A stretch of 5,412 bases of DNA from a bacterium (GTDB lineage: Bacteria > Vulcanimicrobiota > CADAWZ01): positions 1 through 5,412 of the forward strand of contig JAKSUM010000108.1 in assembly GCA_024409025.1 (NCBI GenBank). The letters are read 5' to 3'. The notes under the pieces were generated by a model that was not told the origin of the DNA, made no database searches, and saw only the letters and a list, made by a program, of their open reading frames with translations. Positions within the stretch are counted from its first letter, which is position 1. Each line of letters starts with the position of its first letter. Made by a program: the position numbers and the translations under genes. Below are positions 1-5,412 of this stretch, piece by piece.

Positions 1-27
1 TGTTTTTTTGAGTAGCTTCTCCTTTCT

Positions 28-1119
28 TTAAATTTTCATATTTTCTTGACAAACAATTTCTCCTGATGCGTCTTCGGCGTTCTTTTCGCTTTCTTCCGAT
101 CCTGTTGTTTCCGTTTCTGAAGAATTACCGCTGCTTCCGTCTTCGGATTTTACTGCTTCCGCAGCCTTCTTTTCCTTTAGCTCTTTAAGCAATTTGATTC
201 GTTCTGAGGCGTTTTTGTCATTTTTGTCATTTTTAAGGATCTGCTCGCACATTTTTATTGCTCCGTCAAAATCTTCCTTCTTTTCAAGAGCCATGGATTT
301 TAATTCCATTGCAGGAGAGAATGATCCTTCGATTTTAAGAGCCTCATCGGCTTTTGCCGCAGCCTCGTCGTATTTTTCTTCGGTTAGAAGCCTGAAGCCT
401 GCCGCAGTCAGTCCTGTATGGGCGGACGGAGCGGCTTCTTCCAGATATTTGAATTCCTTCATTGCATCGGAGGTTCTGCCGTGGAGATACTGCATGTGGG
501 CAAGAGTAAACCTGTATACCGCATTTGTCGTCTTAAGCTCGAGAGCTTTTTTTACTGAATTTATTCCCTCGTCGTGCTTATCGAGCCTGAATAATGCCAC
601 GCCTCTGTTGTAGTGGGCGTATGCGTGCTCTTTCTGAAGCGATATGGCCTTGTCCCATGCCTTTACCGCACCGTTAAGATCCCCTGCCATATAGCACAGA
701 ACGCCCTTGGCATAATGTCCTGATGCGTCCGAAGGCATATTGGTTATATAGTAGTCGACCTGCTCCGTGGCTTTCTGGACGTCATTCATTGCCATATAGG
801 CATTCGCAAGATACAGTCTTGCCGTGTAGAATTTGGGCTGTTCCGATATTACCTTCTTGAAGCATTCGACGGCCTTTTCATAATTTTTGTTTTCAATCTG
901 TATAAGGCCCATAAGGTAAAGCGCGTCTCCGTAATGGCCGTCAAGCTTCAGGGCGTCCTCAAGTTCCTTCTCTGCATCCTTGAGCCTTCCTGACATTGCC
1001 ATGTTTTTCGCTATCTTGTATTTGTTTTTTGCCGCTACGCTCTGTTGGGCAATAGCCGGATATGATGTCAGTAGTATGACCGCTGCCAATATGATTGCCG
1101 TCAGGATTTTTATATTCAT
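28..1119 (-). CDS. Exported TPR-repeat protein with acidic C-terminal tail
   Basis: This 363-residue protein probably works outside the cytoplasm as a protein-binding scaffold, but its partner is unknown. Residues 1-24 look like a Sec signal peptide: Lys near the N-terminus, a hydrophobic core over residues 5-17, and an AIA motif before Gln25. There is no lipobox cysteine, so signal peptidase I cleavage is more likely than a lipoprotein. Residues about 29-300 form around eight tetratricopeptide repeats, with the typical small/aromatic pattern (e.g. AVKAWDKAISL at 151-161, AHYNRGVALFRL at 168-179). Residues about 310-355 are Lys/Glu/Ser-rich low complexity, probably disordered. The start has a GGAGG ribosome site (1124-1128) and overlaps the upstream gene's stop by ATGA (1116-1119), so it is probably the last gene of a three-gene operon with the PHP protein. 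TPR architecture and export are well supported; any specific role is not. Confidence 0.85.
   Translation of the reverse strand: MNIKILTAIILAAVILLTSYPAIAQQSVAAKNKYKIAKNMAMSGRLKDAEKELEDALKLDGHYGDALYLMGLIQIENKNYEKAVECFKKVISEQPKFYTARLYLANAYMAMNDVQKATEQVDYYITNMPSDASGHYAKGVLCYMAGDLNGAVKAWDKAISLQKEHAYAHYNRGVALFRLDKHDEGINSVKKALELKTTNAVYRFTLAHMQYLHGRTSDAMKEFKYLEEAAPSAHTGLTAAGFRLLTEEKYDEAAAKADEALKIEGSFSPAMELKSMALEKKEDFDGAIKMCEQILKNDKNDKNASERIKLLKELKEKKAAEAVKSEDGSSGNSSETETTGSEESEKNAEDASGEIVCQENMKI
212..229. repeat. Short 9-bp tandem repeat within the TPR gene
   Basis: The nine-base unit TTTTTGTCA occurs twice in tandem and a partial third copy follows (TTTTTA). Translated on the minus strand it encodes repeated Lys-Asn-Asp in the last TPR linker. 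It is in frame, so copy changes would lengthen or shorten the protein by three residues without a frameshift. Confidence 0.6.
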
Positions 1120-1436
1120 GCCGCCTCCGGATTAGTAAATTTTATTGGGAAAAGCGATTCTATCTCTTTTTCTATAAAATATGCCCCTTCAAAGTACATT
1201 GAAGCCGATTCAAACCTTCCTGATTCGGTCAGCGAGGATATTACGCATGCCCTGCCGTTTATCTCAAACGAGTAGTACAGCCTGATTTCATTCCCCTCGG
1301 GTCTTGCTGAGAGCCCCTGAAAAGAGGCTCCTGAAAATTTCATTCGTGATACCGATGCGCTGAATGAGTAGTTTGGGCATGCCCACATTATTCTTCTGTC
1401 ATATTTTGCGTCAACGAAGCTCAATCTTCCCTTCAT
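1116..1436 (-). CDS. Small protein resembling the NuoC/EchD (complex I 30-kDa) subunit family
   Basis: This 106-residue soluble protein has no signal peptide or membrane segment. Its second half resembles short NuoC/EchD-type subunits of complex I and energy-converting [NiFe] hydrogenases. It has a strand ending in YYSFEINGR (54-62), matching the family's 'YSF...' segment, and then FEGAYFIEKEIESLFPIKF (82-100), which lines up with the family pattern 'y.gAf.yE.EihdlFGvkf'. Glu89 and Glu91 fall on the conserved acidic pair. The usual Gly after LF is Pro97. The length suits the short EchD-like forms of roughly 110-120 residues. This is pattern recognition from memory, not a search. No other hydrogenase or complex I subunit is adjacent. 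It overlaps both neighbours by ATGA, between the PHP and TPR genes, so it is surely translated with them. If the family call is wrong it is a hypothetical protein. Confidence 0.5.
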   Translation of the reverse strand: MKGRLSFVDAKYDRRIMWACPNYSFSASVSRMKFSGASFQGLSARPEGNEIRLYYSFEINGRACVISSLTESGRFESASMYFEGAYFIEKEIESLFPIKFTNPEAA

Positions 1437-2269
1437 ATGCTTTCCCCTTCCGTGACTCCTATTTTTTCCATGAATTTTCTGAAGTGCTTTTGAGGATAGT
1501 CTGGCATTCCTATAGATGTGAGCTTTCCGTTACGGACCCCATGGAAATCGCTTCCTCCTGTTACTATGATGCCTCTGTCGGCAGCGAAAAGCTCAAGCGT
1601 CTTTCTGTAATCGGGAAGATGCTCCGGATAGAAAACCTCGATTCCACCTACCCCCTCGGAAACCATGAATTCGAGATCATCTCTGGAAAGTCCGGTGACT
1701 CCTGGGTGGGCTACAACAGTTATTCCGCCTGCCTGTTTTACAAGTTCTGACGCTTCATGGACCGAAAGCGTCTCTTTTTTTACGTATGCCTTTTTGCCTT
1801 CACCTATTAAGCTCTCGAAGATTTCATGCTCGTCTGCAAAGTATCCCTTTTTTACAGCGGCTCTTGCGATATGGAGCCTTCCCGGATTGCCTCCCGAGCC
1901 TTGGAGCAAATCATTCATTGACAGCTCTATTCCGCAGTCATGAAGAATATTGAGCGTCTTTTCTATTCTGCCGATTCTGCTTTTCTGAAGCTTTTCTATG
2001 GCGTCATGGAATTTTGCGTTTTTCCAGTCCATTCCGTAGCCGAGTATATGCACCTCGCCTTTTTTATATGGGCAGCCGAATTCGATTCCTGCAACGGGAG
2101 TTATTCCGAATTCCTTCGCCTTTTCCATGAATCGATCAAGAGAACCGGCTGAGTCATGATCTGTTACTGCCATGTGCGTTATTCCGCATTTCCTTGCATA
2201 TTCCAAGGATTCCTCCGGAGCCATTGTTCCGTCTGAGGCTGTTGTGTGTGTATGAAAATCTGTCAGCAT
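1433..2269 (-). CDS. PHP-domain metal-dependent phosphoesterase, RNase AM/YciV (TrpH) type
   Basis: This 278-residue PHP-family hydrolase is probably cytoplasmic. Relatives act as 5'-3' exonucleases (RNase AM, E. coli YciV) or as phosphatases of nucleoside 3',5'-bisphosphates and AMP; the substrate cannot be told from sequence alone. The full trinuclear metal site is visible: H6-x-H8 with D13 (FHTHTTASDG), H38 (TDHD), E63 (GIEFG), H74 (VHILGYG), H132 (GRLHIARAAVKKGY), H187 (VVAHPG), and D240-x-H242 (GGSDFHG). The GRxHIA segment inserted between H74 and H187 is typical of the YciV subfamily rather than PolC or HisK. An in-frame ATG at 2345-2347 would add 26 residues but lies upstream of a strong promoter. 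The ATG at 2267-2269 is preceded by GGAGG and begins right at the PHP fold, so I use it. It is the first gene of the minus-strand operon; its stop overlaps the next start by ATGA. Confidence 0.92.
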   Translation of the reverse strand: MLTDFHTHTTASDGTMAPEESLEYARKCGITHMAVTDHDSAGSLDRFMEKAKEFGITPVAGIEFGCPYKKGEVHILGYGMDWKNAKFHDAIEKLQKSRIGRIEKTLNILHDCGIELSMNDLLQGSGGNPGRLHIARAAVKKGYFADEHEIFESLIGEGKKAYVKKETLSVHEASELVKQAGGITVVAHPGVTGLSRDDLEFMVSEGVGGIEVFYPEHLPDYRKTLELFAADRGIIVTGGSDFHGVRNGKLTSIGMPDYPQKHFRKFMEKIGVTEGESI

Positions 2270-2273
2270 TTTG

Positions 2274-2278
2274 CCTCC
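2274..2278 (-). promoter_or_regulatory. Ribosome binding site of the PHP gene (decides start)
   Basis: On the minus strand GGAGG lies four bases before the ATG at 2267-2269. No comparable site precedes the alternative in-frame ATG at 2345-2347. The same GGAGGC arrangement, also with a four-base spacer, precedes the TPR gene at 1124-1128. Confidence 0.8.
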
Positions 2279-2293
2279 GCTGTTGTTTTTTAT

Positions 2294-2322
2294 ATTATAT
2301 AGCAACGGACGGTCTTTTTCAA
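2294..2322 (-). promoter_or_regulatory. Sigma70-type promoter for the PHP/NuoC-like/TPR operon
   Basis: On the minus strand TTGAAA (2322 down to 2317) is separated by exactly 17 bases from a perfect TATAAT (2299 down to 2294). The expected transcription start is near 2287, giving a leader of about 18 bases that contains the GGAGG site. The match was found by eye and no transcript data support it, but it is one mismatch from consensus with optimal spacing and sits where a promoter is needed. Confidence 0.65.
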
Positions 2323-2339
2323 TGTTGCAGGCTGTTCCT

Positions 2340-2369
2340 TTGATCAAAAGGATATATCTGTAATATTAT
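2340..2369 (+). promoter_or_regulatory. Possible promoter for the tsaE-tsaB-rimI-tsaD operon
   Basis: TTGATC (2340-2345) is followed after 18 bases by TATTAT (2364-2369) in an AT-rich stretch. A start near 2376 would give a leader of about 70 bases before tsaE. The -35 is imperfect and other AT-rich hexamers (TAATAT at 2361-2366) compete as the -10, so the exact position is uncertain. Its -35 would lie only 17 bases from that of the divergent minus-strand promoter. Confidence 0.4.
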
Positions 2370-2433
2370 AGAATTAAATAAAGTTAAGTTAATGGCGGAT
2401 TTCCCGCTGTTTTCGGACCATGACATAGATAAA

Positions 2434-2440
2434 AAAGGTG
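2434..2440 (+). promoter_or_regulatory. Ribosome binding site of tsaE
   Basis: AAAGGTG lies seven bases before the ATG at 2448, a suitable spacing for the tsaE start. It is a weaker match than the GGAGG sites used by the minus-strand genes. Confidence 0.6.
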
Positions 2441-2447
2441 TTGTAAA

Positions 2448-2921
2448 ATGGCTGAAATAATAACAAGGTCTCCCGAGGAGACCGAATGTTTCGGAAGGCG
2501 TCTTGCCTCTATGCTGTCTCCCGGCGATATCGTTTCCTTTAAGGGCGATCTTGGCGCCGGAAAGACCTGCATGATAAGGGGTATTGCCGGAGGACTCGGA
2601 GTAAAGTCCAATATAACAAGCTCAAGCTTTGTTCTTATGAGGGCTCTTGAAGGGGACAGAATGGTTTATCATTTTGATCTTTACAGACTCTCGGACAGGG
2701 AAGAGCTGCTTGACATAGGCTATGACGAGTTTATGTTCTCTGACGGAATATCACTTGTGGAATGGCCCGAGAAGATGGGCGACTGGATAGGGGATTCCTA
2801 TCTGGAAATAAATATATGCTATGATTTTGACAATATGGACGTATGCGACAGGATTATAAGGCTAATTCCCCATGGGAATAGATTTGTGGATCTTGTTGAG
2901 AAGCTGGTGGTAAACAAATGA
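2448..2921 (+). CDS. tsaE: tRNA t6A37 biosynthesis ATPase TsaE
   Basis: TsaE is the P-loop ATPase that binds the TsaB-TsaD complex and drives the catalytic cycle forming N6-threonylcarbamoyladenosine at tRNA position 37; it is found only in bacteria. The protein is 157 residues, normal for the family. The Walker A motif GDLGAGKT is at 33-40. The HFDLYRL segment with Asp77 and the ISLVEWPE segment with Glu105 match the conserved Asp and Glu known to matter in E. coli TsaE (D80 and E108 by my recollection). The usual TSPTF switch motif reads TSSSF here (57-61). The start is set by the AAAGGTG site and by alignment with the family's short N-terminus. It is the first gene of the plus-strand operon and its stop overlaps the tsaB start by ATGA (2918-2921). 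Confidence 0.95.
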   Translation: MAEIITRSPEETECFGRRLASMLSPGDIVSFKGDLGAGKTCMIRGIAGGLGVKSNITSSSFVLMRALEGDRMVYHFDLYRLSDREELLDIGYDEFMFSDGISLVEWPEKMGDWIGDSYLEINICYDFDNMDVCDRIIRLIPHGNRFVDLVEKLVVNK

Positions 2922-3625
2922 AGATACTTTCAATAGACTCTGCTCTTGACACATTCTGCGTTTCGGTTTCTGAAGATGATTCCGTAATATTTGAGACCGT
3001 ATGCATAAGGCCGAGGGCTCAGCTTAAATGCCTTGCAGGAGCTGTCGATAATGCCTTTTCAATGTCGGGCGTATCGAAAAAAGACATAGGCCTTGTTGCT
3101 GTGACAAAAGGACCCGGATCCTTTACCGGAATAAGGCTTGCCGAGACTACTGCCATGACCGTCGCGCAGATACTCTCTGTGCCGGTTGCTCCCGTATGTA
3201 CTCTTGATGCCGTATATGCGTCTCTGCCGGACATTGGAGGCAGGACCGCCGTCGCATTTGACGCAAGGAAAGGTGAGATTTTTGCGGCATTCTACTGCAA
3301 TGGTGAGAGGATAAGCGAATATGAGGCCTTTTCTCCTGAAGGCTTTGCCGAGTATGCCTCTTCTATCGGGGCTGAGCGTGTTACCGGAAATGCCCTCGCA
3401 AAGTATGGAGATATGATAAGGGAGGCCCTTCCGTCGGCATTCTTTTATGAAAAGGACTTTTGGTATCCGAGAGGAAGGGGCATGGCGTCTCTTGCCCTTA
3501 AAATGCATGGTGCTGGCGAGTCCGTCTCATGCTATGAGGTCAGGCCTTTTTATATGAGAAAGCCTGAGGCTGAAGAGGCAAGGGAAAAAAGGCTCGCTGA
3601 AGGGCTGGAAAAAAATGAGCTCTGA
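2918..3625 (+). CDS. tsaB: tRNA t6A37 threonylcarbamoyltransferase complex subunit TsaB
   Basis: TsaB is an inactive ASKHA-fold paralogue of TsaD that dimerises with it and is required for t6A formation. At 235 residues it is a typical full-length copy. The N-terminus MKILSIDSALDTFCVSV gives the first ASKHA strands. KGPGSFTGIRLAE (64-76) is the family signature, followed by the TLDA segment (95-98) and DARKGEIFAAFY (115-126). The C-terminal RPFYMRKPEAE (about 209-219) matches the common 'Y.R.PeAe' end. GGTGG at 2906-2910 lies seven bases before the start. It overlaps tsaE by four bases and rimI by eleven, so the three are almost certainly translated from one message. Confidence 0.95.
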   Translation: MKILSIDSALDTFCVSVSEDDSVIFETVCIRPRAQLKCLAGAVDNAFSMSGVSKKDIGLVAVTKGPGSFTGIRLAETTAMTVAQILSVPVAPVCTLDAVYASLPDIGGRTAVAFDARKGEIFAAFYCNGERISEYEAFSPEGFAEYASSIGAERVTGNALAKYGDMIREALPSAFFYEKDFWYPRGRGMASLALKMHGAGESVSCYEVRPFYMRKPEAEEAREKRLAEGLEKNEL

Positions 3626-4136
3626 CAACCTTACAATAAGAAGAGCTGATTCCTGCGATGCTGAGGATATTGCGGCCATATCGGCAAAATGCTTCGATGA
3701 GGCATGGACTGCTGATGGCCTTCGGAAAGACATCGGAAACGACAAGGTTTCCTTCTATCTTGCGGCAGAGCATGCAGGCTCCATGATAGGTTATATGGGG
3801 TCTTGGATGATTCTTGAGGAGGCCCATGTAATAACGGTGGGGGTTGATCCTGAGTTCAGAAACAGAAAAGTAGCATCCACTATGATGCTCTGTTTCTTCA
3901 GGGAAGCTGTAAGGAGAGGCGTGCACTGGTCTACTCTTGAGGTGGATGAGGACAATCTGAGCGCAATAAGGCTCTACGAAAAATTTGGTTATAAGACAGT
4001 TAGCGTCAGAAAAAATTACTACGGGGAAGGAAGGGACGGACTTCTGATGTGGCTTGGCGGAATGCATAATGCCTCTTTTTCAGAGCGTCTTGATGAAATT
4101 GAAAAGGATATATCCCCGGAAGGATGGGACAAATGA
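3615..4136 (+). CDS. rimI: RimI-like GNAT N-acetyltransferase with divergent acetyl-CoA loop
   Basis: RimI is a GNAT enzyme that acetylates protein N-termini, classically the alanine of ribosomal protein S18, and is commonly encoded beside tsaB and tsaD. The protein is 173 residues. The GNAT core spans about 6-147. LEV with Glu109 and LYEKFGY with Tyr121 match the general base and general acid (E103 and Y115) of Salmonella RimI, and SVRKNYYG (130-137) matches the family 'R..YY' segment. Two departures stand out. The acetyl-CoA loop R/Q-x-x-G-x-G/A reads RNRKVA (82-87), with Lys for the first Gly, and the usual LEVR reads LEVD. Residues 148-173 form a polar tail beyond the usual end. It overlaps tsaB by eleven bases and tsaD by ATGA. 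The RimI name rests on motifs and context; the substrate could differ. Confidence 0.85.
   Translation: MSSDNLTIRRADSCDAEDIAAISAKCFDEAWTADGLRKDIGNDKVSFYLAAEHAGSMIGYMGSWMILEEAHVITVGVDPEFRNRKVASTMMLCFFREAVRRGVHWSTLEVDEDNLSAIRLYEKFGYKTVSVRKNYYGEGRDGLLMWLGGMHNASFSERLDEIEKDISPEGWDK
4120..4124 (+). promoter_or_regulatory. Ribosome binding site of tsaD (decides start)
   Basis: AAGGA lies eight bases before the ATG at 4133-4135. It abuts the alternative in-frame ATG at 4124-4126, too close to serve it. The 4133 start also makes the ATGA overlap with rimI that is used at other junctions in this window. Confidence 0.7.
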
Positions 4137-5131
4137 TTTGGCTTGGAATCGAGACCAGCTGCGATGACACTTCTGCAGCTGTCGTCAAAGACGGAAAGGA
4201 AATACTTTCCAATCTTATATCATCGCAGATAGACACTCACAAGCTGTATGGGGGAGTTGTCCCTGAAATAGCGAGCAGGAAGCATCTTGAAGCGATTAAT
4301 CCTCTTATCAATGAGGCTCTTGCCAGAGCAGGCAAGGAATGGTCTGACATTGATGCGATTGCAGTAAGCTGCGGCCCCGGACTTGTCGGATCTCTGCTTG
4401 TCGGAGTATCTGCTGCAAAGGCAGCTGCAGCCATGCTTGACGTTCCGCTTGTGGGTGTCAACCATCTGCCTGCCCATATATATGCCAATTTTCTCAGGGA
4501 GAATCCTCCGGAGCTTCCGGCTGCGGCCCTTCTTATTTCAGGAGGCCATACATGCCTTGCCGTTATGGAGGCTCATGGCAGATTCAGATTTCTTGGTGAG
4601 ACAAGGGATGATGCCGTGGGAGAGTGCTATGACAAGTCTGCGAGAATAATGGGACTGCCGTATCCCGGAGGCCCTGAGATAGACAGGCTAGCAAAGCAGG
4701 GAAACCGTAAGGCAATTCATTTCCCGAGGCCTTATCTCAATGAGTCCAAGTACGAGTTCAGCTTCAGCGGACTTAAGACAGCCGTTCTTCAGTATGTTAA
4801 GAAGAATCCCGATTTCAGCATGCCTGACGTCTGCGCCTCTCTTCAGGAGTCAATTGCCGACGTGCTTGCCAGAAAGACGATGAATGCGGCAGAGGAATTC
4901 GGTCTTAAGCGCCTGCTGATTGCAGGAGGAGTCGCCTGTAATTCAAGAATAAGGGAGAAATTCGCAAAGGAGTGCGAGAGAAGGGGAATGGAGCTGTTTA
5001 TTCCTCCGCCGATTCTCTGCACTGACAATGCCGCTATGGCTGCATGCTGCGCCCATTACGAGTATATGAACGGAAAGCGCAGCGATTTGAGCCTTGATGC
5101 TTCGCCTGCTCTGCCTTGGGGGATTGACTGA
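4133..5131 (+). CDS. tsaD: tRNA t6A37 threonylcarbamoyltransferase TsaD
   Basis: TsaD (Kae1/Qri7/YgjD family) is the catalytic subunit that transfers the threonylcarbamoyl group from threonylcarbamoyl-AMP to A37 of ANN-decoding tRNAs. The 332 residues are full length. Visible motifs are GIETSCDDTS (5-14), VPEIASRKHLE (43-53), GPGLVGSLLVG (81-91), the metal-binding HLPAH with His111 and His115, LISGGHT (134-140), YPGGPEIDRLA (177-187), FSFSGLKTAV (209-218), AGGVACNSRIRE (264-275) and CTDNAAMAA with Asp298 as a metal ligand. The start at 4133 gives MIWLGIETSC, the expected N-terminus. An ATG nine bases upstream would add three residues but lacks a spaced ribosome site. It lies downstream of rimI, and its TGA shares one base with the next gene's ATG. 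The other pathway enzyme, TsaC/TsaC2, is not in the window. Confidence 0.97.
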   Translation: MIWLGIETSCDDTSAAVVKDGKEILSNLISSQIDTHKLYGGVVPEIASRKHLEAINPLINEALARAGKEWSDIDAIAVSCGPGLVGSLLVGVSAAKAAAAMLDVPLVGVNHLPAHIYANFLRENPPELPAAALLISGGHTCLAVMEAHGRFRFLGETRDDAVGECYDKSARIMGLPYPGGPEIDRLAKQGNRKAIHFPRPYLNESKYEFSFSGLKTAVLQYVKKNPDFSMPDVCASLQESIADVLARKTMNAAEEFGLKRLLIAGGVACNSRIREKFAKECERRGMELFIPPPILCTDNAAMAACCAHYEYMNGKRSDLSLDASPALPWGID

Positions 5132-5388
5132 TGGATAATAGGCCTGCGCTTATAGGCATAATGCTTACTGATCCTGAGGCTGCGGAAAAAATGAATGCGG
5201 CCCTTCATGAGTACAGGGATTACATAATCGGCAGGATGGGAATTCCATGCAGGGATATGGGAGTTTCTCTTGTCAGCATTGCTTTGAGCGCCCCTCAAAA
5301 TGCCATAAGCGCGCTTTCAGGCAAGCTCGGATCCATAAAGGGGATTTCCGCAAAAACAATTACTCATAGGGTGCCTGAAAAACAATGA
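5131..5388 (+). CDS. TM1266-like small ACT/NikR-C-fold protein, putative iron-only hydrogenase system regulator
   Basis: This 85-residue protein resembles the TM1266 family, annotated as a putative regulator of the iron-only hydrogenase system and often found beside hydE, hydF and hydG. Its true biochemical role is not established. The visible match is the family layout: a first strand (PALIGIMLTDPEAAEKMNA, 5-23), a helix leading to IIGRMGIP (32-39), then VSLVSIALSA (44-53), an ALSGKLGSIKGISAKT segment (60-75) and a short tail. The pattern fits one betaalphabeta-betaalphabeta ligand-binding domain like the NikR C-terminus, with no DNA-binding region. GGGGGA at 5118-5123 lies seven bases before the start. 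It follows tsaD with a one-base TGATG overlap, so it is read with the t6A operon. The assignment is from remembered sequence pattern. Confidence 0.8.
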   Translation: MDNRPALIGIMLTDPEAAEKMNAALHEYRDYIIGRMGIPCRDMGVSLVSIALSAPQNAISALSGKLGSIKGISAKTITHRVPEKQ

Positions 5389-5412
5389 TGGGGTTTGATG
5401 ATTTTTTCGGCT
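5385..5412 (+). CDS. Start of a further gene, cut by the window edge
   Basis: An ATG at 5385 overlaps the previous stop by ATGA, and a second ATG follows at 5388. The frame reads MMGFDDFFG and runs off the end without a stop. The overlap style matches the rest of the operon, so a real gene is likely, but nine codons are too few to identify it. If the TM1266-like neighbour is informative, a hydrogenase maturase (hydE, hydF or hydG) is one candidate, though nothing in these residues shows it. Confidence 0.5.

Noticed and set aside
1..27. AAGGAG-like sequence with an A-run on the minus strand after the TPR stop, possibly a ribosome site or terminator
   Set aside because: No start codon follows at a usable distance inside the window. 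The GAG/CTC stem is only three base pairs, and the adjacent run is A rather than T on the transcribed sense strand, so neither reading is supported.
194..613. Open reading frame of 139 codons on the plus strand opposite the TPR gene
   Set aside because: It is antisense to a protein with clear TPR repeats and a signal peptide, and its translation shows no recognisable domain. It is a shadow frame.
2361..2370. TATAAT on the minus strand within TAATATTATA as a second promoter for the PHP operon
   Set aside because: The hexamer at the correct distance upstream (ATTAAC on the minus strand) is a poor -35, and the promoter at 2294-2322 is much better placed.
3059..3508. Minus-strand frame of 149 codons across tsaB
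   Set aside because: It lies wholly inside the well-supported tsaB gene, with no ribosome site or family resemblance.
3540..4067. Minus-strand frame of 175 codons across rimI
   Set aside because: It is as long as rimI, but rimI has GNAT catalytic residues, a fitting operon position and overlaps with tsaB and tsaD, while the antisense product has no recognisable motif.
4419..4436. Palindromic GGCAGCTGCAGCC-like stretch in tsaD
   Set aside because: It is explained by consecutive alanine codons in a conserved part of TsaD.

Overview
The window is a compact bacterial segment of about 48% GC by rough count. It holds two back-to-back gene groups that diverge from a roughly 180-bp intergenic region at about 2270-2447. 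Nearly every gene pair overlaps by a few bases. Arginine is often AGG/AGA and isoleucine often ATA. A tsaE gene shows this is a bacterium. A TM1266-type protein (a family tied to [FeFe]-hydrogenase maturation loci) and a short protein resembling the 30-kDa NuoC/EchD subunit suggest a strict or facultative anaerobe with hydrogen metabolism. I cannot assign a genus. The codon habits and gene content would fit Synergistota or some Clostridia-like anaerobes, but that is a guess.

Minus strand, read right to left from 2269 to 28: a PHP-domain phosphoesterase of the RNase AM/YciV (TrpH) type, a 106-residue protein that I tentatively assign to the NuoC/EchD (complex I 30-kDa) family, and an exported TPR-repeat protein with an acidic low-complexity tail. 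Both junctions are ATGA overlaps, so the three genes are probably one translationally coupled operon. A near-consensus sigma70-type promoter (TTGAAA-17 bp-TATAAT) lies just upstream of the PHP gene and fixes its start at 2269.

Plus strand, 2448 to the right edge: tsaE, tsaB, rimI and tsaD, then a TM1266-like small protein and the first codons of another gene cut off by the window end. TsaE, TsaB and TsaD cooperate to make the universal tRNA modification N6-threonylcarbamoyladenosine (t6A) at position 37 of ANN-decoding tRNAs. RimI is the N-acetyltransferase that commonly sits with them. Each gene overlaps the next by 1 to 11 bases. The placement of a hydrogenase-linked ACT-like protein directly after tsaD is the least routine part of the layout.

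Most of the window is conserved housekeeping. I do not see a new defence system, mobile element, CRISPR array, or RNA gene. The points worth a second look are the orphan NuoC/EchD-like protein with an altered FG motif, the TM1266-like gene in the t6A operon, and the atypical acetyl-CoA-binding loop in RimI.
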